From positions 1-25,396 of the forward strand of contig CANCQD010000023.1 in the NCBI GenBank assembly GCA_947380285.1: a DNA stretch of 25,396 nucleotides. The letters run 5' to 3'. Position numbers and translations under genes: made by a program. The notes beneath the pieces were generated by a model. That model did no database searches. It saw only the letters and a program-made list of their open reading frames with translations, and was not told the origin of the DNA. Shown piece by piece: positions 1 through 6,860 of this stretch (positions within the stretch are counted from its first letter, which is position 1; each line of letters begins with the position of its first letter). This DNA comes from Burkholderiaceae bacterium. Lineage in GTDB: Bacteria > Pseudomonadota > Gammaproteobacteria > Burkholderiales > Burkholderiaceae.

Positions 1-1120
1 CACACGATCCTGAAAACAGGAAGGCGTAAGTCGGACTATGGGATTCATAAATCCAGCCAAAGATAAAAGAGGCTGGAAACAGCATTACTCCAGAAATTAA
101 GTTAAACCACCCAAAGGCAGTACCTGCCATCCCCGGTGGCGCCAAGTCAGCCACTAGCGCTTTTTCAACACCCTCTGTTGCCGCTTTAAATAAACCGTAG
201 AGTCCAAACAAACCGCAAATCATCCAAATAGCAATATTGGGCAAGCTCATGGCCATATAAAAGAAGGCGAAAGCTAGCCAGGCAATCAAAATAAAGTACT
301 TCCGGCTAAAGCGATCTGACAAGGCAGAAAGTGGTGTTCCAAAGATGGTGGTGATCAAAGAAATAGCTGCCCATAGCAAAGGAATTTGTTCCTGCGGCAC
401 GCCTGCGTCTCTCGCTCTCAATAACAAAAACATGTCAGAAGAATTGCCAAGAGCAAATAAGCCGACAACAAAAATGTAACGTCTCAATTGCGGGGGCAAC
501 CCTTCCATGCTCCATGTGAATTTCTTTGGGATCACAGAAGCTTCTCTTGCCGGCTCTTTGAGGCAAAGGGCTAGCACTACCGTAATGACTCCCGGAATGA
601 CTGCCCAAAGAAAAATATCCCGCAAAGGAACATTTAAGGATAAAAGCAAAGCAGCCAGCAATGGGCCGACAACGGCGCCGGCGTTATCCATGGATCTATG
701 AAGACCAAAGGTAATGCCTCTTTGGTCGGCGGGAACACTTTCAGCCAGCAACACATCGCGGGGTGAACTTCTCAAACCTTTTCCTAGACGATCTGTAAAA
801 CGAATCAAGAGCACCCAAGTCCAGGAGCTGGCTAGAGCAATCAAGGGTCGACCAATGCCTGCTAACAAGTAGCCAATCACAATCCAAGGCTTGGATCTTT
901 TGGTTCGATCCACGATCACACCAGAAACCAGTTTGAAGATGCTTGAGGTCGCCTCTGCTACACCCTCAATCAGGCCAAGCGCCTTAGGGCCGGCCATCAA
1001 AACCGATGCCAAATACAAAGGCATTAAGGGGTATAGCATTTCGCTCGCAGAATCATTCACAAAGCTAATTAGGCCAATGAGCCAAACTGTTCTAGGAAGT
1101 GAGCGTAAGGTTTTCCACAT
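1..1120 (-). CDS. MFS transporter, partial (C-terminus beyond left edge)
   Basis: My reading of the minus strand gives an uninterrupted frame of 373 codons from ATG at 1120 to the window edge. It starts MWKTLRSLPRTVWLIGLISF and has many hydrophobic segments. The typical major-facilitator loop 2-3 motif is seen as 'GVIVDRTKRSKPW' after the second helix, and 'RFTDRLGKGLRSSPRD' follows in the first half. A long cytoplasmic linker (around 'EPAREASVIPKK') separates two six-helix halves, and the second half repeats the loop motif as 'SALSDRFSRKY'. It is an inner-membrane secondary transporter; the substrate cannot be told. No clear Shine-Dalgarno precedes 1120, and a TTG four codons upstream is an alternative start. 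It is divergent from the histone-like gene, sharing a 144-bp intergenic region. Confidence 0.85.
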   Translation of the reverse strand, partial: MWKTLRSLPRTVWLIGLISFVNDSASEMLYPLMPLYLASVLMAGPKALGLIEGVAEATSSIFKLVSGVIVDRTKRSKPWIVIGYLLAGIGRPLIALASSWTWVLLIRFTDRLGKGLRSSPRDVLLAESVPADQRGITFGLHRSMDNAGAVVGPLLAALLLSLNVPLRDIFLWAVIPGVITVVLALCLKEPAREASVIPKKFTWSMEGLPPQLRRYIFVVGLFALGNSSDMFLLLRARDAGVPQEQIPLLWAAISLITTIFGTPLSALSDRFSRKYFILIAWLAFAFFYMAMSLPNIAIWMICGLFGLYGLFKAATEGVEKALVADLAPPGMAGTAFGWFNLISGVMLFPASFIFGWIYESHSPTYAFLFSGSC

Positions 1121-1264
1121 GTTTTTCAATGTATCACTAAAAGTCAGGATGAAAAAAACCGGTGATTACTGTCATAAACACTTGAAACTAAAGAGAATAA
1201 AACGTAGGATCAGAGAGTCGGGTATTTACACGCAAAGATATAACAATTCAATATAGGAATAATC

Positions 1265-1501
1265 ATGAGCCAAAAGAAATTAGTGAAGCAGTTATTAAAA
1301 AAGCTCGATAAGTTGGAAGCCGATAGAGAGAAGTTGATCGACAAGTTGGCAAAAACTTTGGATAAGATGGATAAGAAAGCGGTTCCTAAAAAAGCGCCAG
1401 CTAAAAAAGTGGCTGCTAAGAAAGTTCCAGCGAAAAAGGCTCCTGCAAAGAAAGCGCCAGCTAAAAAAGTAGCTGCGCCAACTCCAGCAAGCTCAGCTTA
1501 A
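1265..1501 (+). CDS. Lysine/alanine-rich histone H1-like protein
   Basis: This is a 78-aa, strongly basic protein. Residues 1-38 are charged and helical (LVKQLLKKLDKLEADREKL), probably a short coiled coil. Residues 39-70 are tandem K-K-x-P/A-A-K repeats (VPKKAPAKKVAAKK) like the tails of eukaryotic H1, chlamydial Hc2, AlgP and PhaM-type proteins. The tail is repetitive in DNA too: the 20 bp at 1391-1410 recur exactly at 1451-1470. AGGA lies 8 nt before the ATG, supporting the start. Members of this group bind DNA, polyphosphate or PHB granules; which applies here is inference. The ppk2 gene follows after 13 nt, so co-transcription is likely and a link to polyphosphate is reasonable. The repeats make length variation between strains likely. 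Confidence 0.85.
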   Translation: MSQKKLVKQLLKKLDKLEADREKLIDKLAKTLDKMDKKAVPKKAPAKKVAAKKVPAKKAPAKKAPAKKVAAPTPASSA

Positions 1502-1509
1502 GTCAATCC

Positions 1510-1561
1510 TCCTCATGACTAAATTTACCAAAGCCCTTGAGCCAGTAAAAAGTCATGAGGA
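1510..1561 (+). promoter_or_regulatory. Inverted repeat enclosing the ppk2 start codon
   Basis: TCCTCATGACT at 1510-1520 and AGTCATGAGGA at 1551-1561 are perfect 11-bp reverse complements around a 30-nt loop. The ATG in the left arm is the ppk2 start codon. In the mRNA the stem would bury the AUG. The sequence before the ATG has no Shine-Dalgarno; it reads CCTCCTC instead. The repeat is seen directly; a role in translation control is inference. Confidence 0.55.
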
Positions 1562-2297
1562 TCATTTGCAACTTCTGCAGATTGAATTAGTCAAGCTGCA
1601 AAAAGAAGTTATTGCAAAAGGATTGCGCCTCCTAGTCATCTTGGAGGGTCGCGATACTGCCGGTAAAGATGGCACTATCAAACGTATTACCGAACACTTA
1701 AGTCCCAGAGATACGCGCGTAGTAGCGCTAAACAAGCCCTCCCCCAGGGAGGAAGGTGAATGGTATTTTCAGCGTTATGTAGTTGAGCTACCAAGTGCTG
1801 GCGAGTTCGTGATCTTTAATCGCAGCTGGTACAACCGGGCTGGTGTTGAAAAAGTAATGGGCTTTTGCACAGATGCTCAGTACAAACAATTCATGGATAC
1901 CGTGAATGACTTTGAAGCCTTACTAGTAGGTTCTGGCATCCAAATCCTGAAGTATTACCTAGACATTACTAAAGATGAACAAGCTGCGCGCTTAAAGAGT
2001 CGAGAGACTGATCCACTCAAACAGTGGAAGACTAGCCCAATAGACCAACAGGCTCAGAAATATTGGAAGGCTTACAGTACGGCGCGTGATCTGATGCTCA
2101 AAAAGACCAATAGCGCAGATGCCCCTTGGACAGTAATTCATGCGAACGATAAAAAACTTGCTCACCTGAATTTGATTCGAGACCTTCTATCGAGAGTGAA
2201 TTATCCCCAAAAAGACAAAAAAATCTTGAAAGTAGATTCTAAGATTGTTGTCTCTTGGTCAGCTAACTCCAGCAAGCTTCCTAAGTTAGCGCCTTAA
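1515..2297 (+). CDS. ppk2: Polyphosphate kinase 2 family protein
   Basis: PPK2 enzymes transfer phosphate between polyphosphate and nucleoside di- or triphosphates in the cytoplasm. The 260-aa length fits a single-domain PPK2. Residues 44-58 (EGRDTAGKDGTIKRI) are the PPK2 Walker A loop. 'SPREEGEWYFQRY' at 76-88 and 'RSWYNRAGVEKVMGF' from 103 are the lid and Walker B signatures, and 'DPLKQWKTSPID' follows. Oddity: the residue before RSWYNR is Asn102 (codon AAT), where I recall Asp as the usual family residue. The start is the only plausible one in frame but has no Shine-Dalgarno and sits in a hairpin, so translation may depend on the upstream histone-like gene. The stop codon overlaps that of the convergent hydrolase in a TTAA. 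Subclass and direction (ADP, GDP or AMP substrate) are not decidable here. Confidence 0.92.
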   Translation: MTKFTKALEPVKSHEDHLQLLQIELVKLQKEVIAKGLRLLVILEGRDTAGKDGTIKRITEHLSPRDTRVVALNKPSPREEGEWYFQRYVVELPSAGEFVIFNRSWYNRAGVEKVMGFCTDAQYKQFMDTVNDFEALLVGSGIQILKYYLDITKDEQAARLKSRETDPLKQWKTSPIDQQAQKYWKAYSTARDLMLKKTNSADAPWTVIHANDKKLAHLNLIRDLLSRVNYPQKDKKILKVDSKIVVSWSANSSKLPKLAP

Positions 2298-3190
2298 GAA
2301 AAGAAAGTCTTCGCCTCCTCAATAAGTTCTGCGGGACACTCTTCCGGAATATAGTGGCCAGAAGGCACGTGACGACCAGTCACCTCACTGCTAGCTACCC
2401 TCTTCCAATCTTCAATTGGCGCAAAGCATTTATTGACTAAGCCGTGCTCACCCCACAGCACTTTGACAGGCATGGATAATTTTTTACCTACTGCACGATC
2501 TGCACGGTCATGAACTAAATCAATGGTGGCAGCTGCGCGATAGTCTTCACACATAGCATGCATGCCCTCTGGATTACTTGCACTAGCCAAATAATCAGCC
2601 CAACAGCGAGGATCGAAAATACCGGTGCCCGCATGACGGCCCATATGATTTTTGAGCCAATATTCTGGATTTGCACCAATCAACGTTTCTGGAACAGGCT
2701 CTGGCTGAATCAAGAAGAACCAATGCCAATAGCCCCTAGCAAACTCCATGGTGGTGTTTTCATACATCGTCAAAGTTGGAGAAATATCCAGGACCATCAG
2801 CTTACGCACACTCTCTGGAAAATCCATTGCTAAGCGATGTGACACTCGGCCACCACGATCATGACCCAGCAAGAAGAACTGCTCATGACCCAGTGATTGC
2901 ATGACAGCATGCTGATCAGCCGCCATAGATCTCTTTGAATAGGTGGAATGATCAAACTTGCCATGCGGCTTGGATGAAGCGCCATAGCCTCTTAAATCCG
3001 TTGCGACGACCGAATAGTGTTTAGCCAACTCAGGGGCCACGCGATGCCAAATCGCTTTGGTTTGTGGAAAGCCATGCAGCAATAACAGTGGTGGGCCAGA
3101 GCCGCCTATCTGACAGTCGATATCTACTGGACTCTCATTAGTTTGAACGGTAATCACTTTATGTTGAAACCCTGGAATCTGAAATGTCAT
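2294..3190 (-). CDS. Alpha/beta hydrolase, probable haloacetate (fluoroacetate) dehalogenase
   Basis: This is a 298-aa alpha/beta-hydrolase. The oxyanion-hole stretch is LLLLHGFPQTKAIW (35-48). The nucleophile elbow GHDRGGR (109-115) has Asp111 in place of Ser, as in haloalkane/haloacetate dehalogenases and epoxide hydrolases. Arg112 and Arg115 match the two carboxylate-binding arginines of the fluoroacetate dehalogenase RPA1163. Asp135 is the acid and His279 the base (SGHYIPEE). His156-Trp157 and Tyr217 fall where the halide pocket residues His155, Trp156 and Tyr219 lie in that enzyme. I therefore predict hydrolysis of a haloacetate-like substrate; an epoxide hydrolase is the alternative. 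It lies 21 nt after the lipoprotein gene at the end of the glt run and may be co-transcribed. No strong Shine-Dalgarno is seen. Confidence 0.85.
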   Translation of the reverse strand: MTFQIPGFQHKVITVQTNESPVDIDCQIGGSGPPLLLLHGFPQTKAIWHRVAPELAKHYSVVATDLRGYGASSKPHGKFDHSTYSKRSMAADQHAVMQSLGHEQFFLLGHDRGGRVSHRLAMDFPESVRKLMVLDISPTLTMYENTTMEFARGYWHWFFLIQPEPVPETLIGANPEYWLKNHMGRHAGTGIFDPRCWADYLASASNPEGMHAMCEDYRAAATIDLVHDRADRAVGKKLSMPVKVLWGEHGLVNKCFAPIEDWKRVASSEVTGRHVPSGHYIPEECPAELIEEAKTFFS

Positions 3191-3211
3191 CTGTTACTTT
3201 ACCGTTGGGAG

Positions 3212-3580
3212 TTAACCATTTGGACAAGGCATGATGCTGCCCGTCTTGGTATTCATTTGGGGCTTGCAAGGGGACGCTGGTTGCGATCTTGGCGCTACTG
3301 GTGAAACAGGCGCCTGATTCGTTGAGCTGGTAGTTGGAGTGGCCCCATTCAATACTGATGAAGCAGGAGCGGGATTACTTGATGAAGTGCTTGCTTGAGA
3401 GCGTGCCAATAGCTCTGGGCCTGGACAGGGCATGGTTGCCCCTGTCTTGGGATTAACCACTTCTTTGCATTGAGGATTTGCCTCAAGTCTTGCTTCTATC
3501 TTTGCCATACTGCAAGCTGATAAGACAAGCGTGGCCGCCAGTAATACGCCGACGTGCTGAGGGATGTGAAATGTACTCAA
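3212..3580 (-). CDS. Small putative lipoprotein with two C-K-x-N-x-K-T-G-x-M-P-C-P motifs
   Basis: This 122-aa protein starts with a lipoprotein signal peptide. The lipobox is LSAC with the acylated Cys at 23. After it come a Cys-bounded motif (residues 38-54, from CKEVVNPKTG to MPCPG), a Ser/Thr/Pro/Ala-rich linker of about 50 residues, and a second copy at 105-122 ending the protein. Each motif has two Cys 13 residues apart, so each may form a disulphide loop in the envelope. The only plausible start is TTG at 3580, directly after the gltL stop codon (TAA then TTG), which suggests translational coupling. I do not recognise the family. The Ser signal at position +2 (CSM) predicts outer-membrane sorting. 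Confidence 0.7.
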   Translation of the reverse strand: MSTFHIPQHVGVLLAATLVLSACSMAKIEARLEANPQCKEVVNPKTGATMPCPGPELLARSQASTSSSNPAPASSVLNGATPTTSSTNQAPVSPVAPRSQPASPCKPQMNTKTGSIMPCPNG

Positions 3581-4315
3581 TTAGTGCGCCAATATTTTGG
3601 ATAAGAAATCTTTTGCTCTTGGGGAGCGCGCATCGGGATTGCCAAAGAACTCGTCCTTTGAGCAGTCCTCGATGATTTTTCCATGATCCATAAAAATCAC
3701 GCGATTGCTTACCTTCCGAGCAAAACCCATCTCATGTGTAACGCAACACATAGTCATGCCTTCATCAGCCAGCTTGACCATCACATCTAAGACTTCCCCA
3801 ACCATTTCAGGATCCAAGGCTGAAGTAGGTTCATCGAACAACATCACAATGGGATCCATGCTTAGGGCGCGGGCAATGGCGACACGCTGTTGCTGGCCGC
3901 CTGATAATTGACCAGGAAATTTATCCTTTTGCGCTATCAAGCCTACGCGCTCTAAATATTTCAGGCCATGGGTTTTAGCTTCATCGATAGACCTACCTAA
4001 GACTTTCATTTGCGCCAGCGTCAAGTTTTCAGTAATGCTTAAATGCGGGAAAAGTTCAAAGTTTTGAAATACCATCCCTACCCTTGCTCGAAGCTTGGGC
4101 AAATTGGTCTTTGGATCATGAAGCTTGACACCATCTACTGAAATCTCACCAGCCTGAAATGGCTCTAATGCATTCATGGTCTTAATCAAGGTGGACTTAC
4201 CAGAGCCAGAGGGTCCACAAATGACAACTACCTCGCCTTTTTGAATCGAGGTGGTGCAGTCAGTTAACACCTGAAAGGAGCCATACCATTTTGAAACGTT
4301 TTGAAGTTCAATCAT
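3581..4315 (-). CDS. gltL: Glutamate/aspartate-type amino acid ABC transporter, ATP-binding subunit
   Basis: This 244-aa ABC ATPase is of the polar amino acid uptake class. The Walker A motif GPSGSGKST is at 34-42 and the Q-loop is in '[13 protein letters not shown]'. The signature is LSGGQQQR, followed by Walker [15 protein letters not shown] and the switch His in '[10 protein letters not shown]'. The length and the '[14 protein letters not shown]' stretch are typical of GltL/GlnQ proteins. It hydrolyses ATP on the cytoplasmic side for the GltJ/GltK channel. It is the fourth gene of the minus-strand run, 30 nt after gltK. The order of binding protein, two permeases and ATPase is that of gltIJKL. 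Gene symbol by family and order; glutamine specificity (glnQ) cannot be excluded. Confidence 0.92.
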   Translation of the reverse strand: MIELQNVSKWYGSFQVLTDCTTSIQKGEVVVICGPSGSGKSTLIKTMNALEPFQAGEISVDGVKLHDPKTNLPKLRARVGMVFQNFELFPHLSITENLTLAQMKVLGRSIDEAKTHGLKYLERVGLIAQKDKFPGQLSGGQQQRVAIARALSMDPIVMLFDEPTSALDPEMVGEVLDVMVKLADEGMTMCCVTHEMGFARKVSNRVIFMDHGKIIEDCSKDEFFGNPDARSPRAKDFLSKILAH

Positions 4316-4345
4316 GATGATCTATCTAATGTTGACTATAAGTAA

Positions 4346-5014
4346 TTAACGAATGATGGCCACTTTGGCTTGGATCTTGCGAACAATTTTGGAAAGCGAG
4401 AAACAAATCACGAAATACGTAAAGGCAGCCAAGATATAGGTTTCCATTGGGCGTCCGTAGTTTTTACCAGCAATCTCAAATCCTTTGAGCAGGTCATAAG
4501 CGCCAATGGCATATACCAGGGATGTATCTTGAAACAAAATAATCGTTTGCGTCATGAACACTGGAATCATATTTCTAAAAGCTTGTGGCAAAACGATAAA
4601 GCGCATGTTCTGACCATAGGTCATTCCTAAAGCCTCTGCTGCATAGCCTTGCCCCCTTGGCACCGACTGAATACCAGCACGCACAATCTCTGAGAAGAAT
4701 GCCGCCTCAAAAGCAATAAAAGTAATCGTTGCAGAAAGGTCAGCCCCAATAGGTTTACCAATCAACATTGGAATCAATAGAAAGAACCAAAGAATAACCA
4801 TTACTAGCGGAATAGACCGCATGGTGTTCACATAAAAAGTAGATGGATATACCAAAGCTGGTTTATCGGATAAGCGCATTAGTGCTAAAAAAGTACCAAA
4901 AACAATACCACCCACGGTGGCAAACACCGTTAACTGAATACTAAATAACAAACCTTTGAGGATGTAGTTAGCAAAGAGCTCCCAGTTATAAAAACTTAGA
5001 TCTAGACTCAACAT
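4346..5014 (-). CDS. gltK: Amino acid ABC transporter permease (GltK-like)
   Basis: This 222-aa inner-membrane permease belongs to the HisMQ/GlnP family. There are about five hydrophobic segments. The start 'YNWELFANYILKGLLFSIQL' is typical of these permeases. The cytoplasmic EAA loop that contacts the ATPase is seen as 'VPRGQGYAAEALGMT' followed by 'VLPQAFRNMIP'. The C-terminal residues IVRKIQAKVAIIR are basic and probably cytoplasmic. It forms a heteromeric channel with the product of the preceding permease gene, whose stop lies 11 nt upstream. Confidence 0.92.
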   Translation of the reverse strand: MLSLDLSFYNWELFANYILKGLLFSIQLTVFATVGGIVFGTFLALMRLSDKPALVYPSTFYVNTMRSIPLVMVILWFFLLIPMLIGKPIGADLSATITFIAFEAAFFSEIVRAGIQSVPRGQGYAAEALGMTYGQNMRFIVLPQAFRNMIPVFMTQTIILFQDTSLVYAIGAYDLLKGFEIAGKNYGRPMETYILAAFTYFVICFSLSKIVRKIQAKVAIIR

Positions 5015-5025
5015 ATCAATATCCC

Positions 5026-5814
5026 CTAGTGTGCCAAGCTAGCATCATTGGACACAATAAAACCAGGAATGCGAGTTCTCTTTTCAATTTGCGCCATCAC
5101 GCGATTGACTGCGAACGCTGAGAGTGCGTACAAGAGAGTAACGGCCAAATAGATTTCTACGCCATGAGAAGTCTCTTCCTGGGCTTGCATCGCAAATAAA
5201 GTTAATTCAGGTACCGAAACCGCAAAGGCTACTGAGGAATTTTTAATCAGATTCATGCTCTCTGATGTCAAGGGTGGAATCACAATGCGTAATGCCATAG
5301 GCAAAATCACATATCGATAACTTTGGGCTGTAGTGAAACCTAGAGCGGTGGCAGCGGCACGCTGTCCACTAGGCAAAGCCTGAATACCTGCCCTGATCTG
5401 CTCAGCAATCCGTGCTGAAGTAAAGAAGCCCAAAGCGATACTGACCAACCAATAGGAAGGCAATGATTTTAAGGGCAAGATGAATGCGGGAATGACGTGG
5501 TACCAAATAAACACCTGTACCAAAATTGGAATGTTTCTAAATAACTCTACCCATACAGTAGAAAGACGCACTAGCCAACGACTGAGAGATCCATTATCAG
5601 GCAAGGTTCTCAAAGTACCCATGACCGCACCCAGAATTAAAGCAATGGTTAAACCCAGGCCAGCAACAGCTAGAGTCCAACCCCATGCTTTCATTAGCCA
5701 GTCGAGATAACTTGGATCGCTATTTTGAGCGAGTCCAAAAACAGCAGAGAAGCAGTGATCCACCACCTCTCCGTCCAAGGTGTTTTTACAAAAAACACCA
5801 AAATCTAAAGCCAT
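5026..5814 (-). CDS. gltJ: Amino acid ABC transporter permease (GltJ-like)
   Basis: This is a 262-aa permease. It has the extra N-terminal stretch common in GltJ (about 40 residues before the first helix, including 'NSDPSYLDWLMKAWGWTLAV') and then the HisMQ membrane domain. The EAA loop is 'LPSGQRAAATALGFTTAQSY' followed by 'VILPMALRIVIPP'. The segment 'VELFRNIPILVQVFIWY' is diagnostic of the family. The start ATG lies 3 nt after the gltI stop (TAAGCTATG), so translation is likely coupled. With GltK it forms the membrane channel of the importer. Confidence 0.92.
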   Translation of the reverse strand: MALDFGVFCKNTLDGEVVDHCFSAVFGLAQNSDPSYLDWLMKAWGWTLAVAGLGLTIALILGAVMGTLRTLPDNGSLSRWLVRLSTVWVELFRNIPILVQVFIWYHVIPAFILPLKSLPSYWLVSIALGFFTSARIAEQIRAGIQALPSGQRAAATALGFTTAQSYRYVILPMALRIVIPPLTSESMNLIKNSSVAFAVSVPELTLFAMQAQEETSHGVEIYLAVTLLYALSAFAVNRVMAQIEKRTRIPGFIVSNDASLAH

Positions 5815-5817
5815 AGC

Positions 5818-6735
5818 TTACTTCTTCTGCTGATAGTCTTCAGCAGGCTTGTCATTTGGGTTAGCCCAAGCATTTTTAGTAGCTGGAGACAATTCAAGTC
5901 CGACAACGATATTTTTAGGTGGGATTGGTTTTAAGAACCACTTATCCCATAGTGCAGGCATTTTGCCATTTGCAACAATCTTAGCGATGGCAGCATTCAC
6001 TGCGGCTTTGAATTCAGGATCATTCTTAGGAACCATAATCGCGATTGGCTCAGTACTGAGAACTTCACCAACGATTTTGAAGTCTTTTGGATTTTTGGCA
6101 TTGGCGATATTACCCGCCAAGATCGAGCCATCCATCACAAAAGCATCGGCACGACCTGATTCAAGCAACAAGAAGCTATCGGCATGATCCTTGCCGAATA
6201 CTTCGTCAAAATTAACGCCATTAGCTTTCTCATGTTTGCGCAATAACTGTACTGACGTAGTACCAGTAGTAGTTGCCACTTTTTTGCCGGCCAACTGTGA
6301 AATGGAGTTAATGCCTGAGTTTGCTTTAACGGCAATACGAACTTCCTCAACGTAAAGAGTGTTGGCAAAGCCAACATCTTTAGCGCGAGCAGCATTATTA
6401 GTGGTGGTGCCGCACTCAATATCGACTGTGCCGTTTTGAACCAAAGGTACGCGATTTTGGGAAGTAACTGGTTGATAGTTTATGCGCAAGGTACTCATAC
6501 CGAGCTTATCTTTAATGTCAGCCAAAATCATGCGACAAACTTCTACGTGGTAACCATCAAAACGGCTATCGCCAGTGGTGTAAGACATTGGAATGGATGA
6601 CTCACGAACACCCATCGTCACGGCACCAGTGGATTTGATTTTGTCCATCGTAGGACTTGCTGCGTTGGAATTCATAGCACCCAGCATCAAGGCGGCAGCG
6701 ACCAAACAGTTTCTACTAAATTTTTTGCTTTTCAC
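5818..6735 (-). CDS. gltI: Periplasmic glutamate/aspartate-type binding protein
   Basis: This is a 305-aa family 3 solute-binding protein. A Sec signal peptide is visible (residues 1-26, KSKKFSRN then a hydrophobic core, ending NSNA/ASP). Mature motifs include 'GAVTMGVRESSIPMSY' and 'FDGYHVEVCRMI'. The ligand-binding stretch is 'VDIECGTTTNNAAR' and the second lobe has 'QLAGKKVATTTGTTS'. These match GltI/AatJ-type dicarboxylic amino acid receptors. The start is GTG with AGGAG 7 nt upstream (TAGGAGATATTC), which fixes it. It is the first gene of the importer operon, and the 125-bp gap upstream should hold the promoter. Confidence 0.92.
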   Translation of the reverse strand: MKSKKFSRNCLVAAALMLGAMNSNAASPTMDKIKSTGAVTMGVRESSIPMSYTTGDSRFDGYHVEVCRMILADIKDKLGMSTLRINYQPVTSQNRVPLVQNGTVDIECGTTTNNAARAKDVGFANTLYVEEVRIAVKANSGINSISQLAGKKVATTTGTTSVQLLRKHEKANGVNFDEVFGKDHADSFLLLESGRADAFVMDGSILAGNIANAKNPKDFKIVGEVLSTEPIAIMVPKNDPEFKAAVNAAIAKIVANGKMPALWDKWFLKPIPPKNIVVGLELSPATKNAWANPNDKPAEDYQQKK

Positions 6736-6860
6736 GAATATCTCCTATCGTCTATAAACACCAAAAATATTGCCCTCTAGTATATCTATAGATATAGAAC
6801 AAATGAATCGGCCCCCCCAATTAGGGGTTTACATCCATAATTGAGTCTCTAATTTCTTAT
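6736..6860 (-). promoter_or_regulatory. gltI upstream region with a 16-bp perfect palindrome
   Basis: This 125-bp gap precedes the glt operon. TATATCTATAGATATA at 6781-6796 is a perfect palindrome about 45 bp before the gltI start. It could be an operator or simply an AT-rich promoter element. A short C4/G4 inverted repeat (CCCCAATTAGGGG, near 6815-6828) lies between the palindrome and the end of the upstream gene. It has no T-run on the minus strand, so I do not call it a terminator. Function is inferred from position only. Confidence 0.4.

Noticed and set aside
891..1256. Plus-strand 121-codon open frame
   Set aside because: It is mostly antisense to the clear MFS transporter frame and has no family features.
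1375..1490. Repeated lysine-codon DNA as a possible tandem repeat or CRISPR-like array
   Set aside because: It is explained by the coding repeats of the histone-like protein; there are no spacers.
6135..6419. Minus-strand 94-codon frame inside gltI
   Set aside because: It overlaps the intact gltI coding frame and has no features of its own.
6812..6830. C4/G4 hairpin between the racemase-like gene and gltI as a terminator
   Set aside because: The stem is only 4 bp and no T-run follows on the minus strand.
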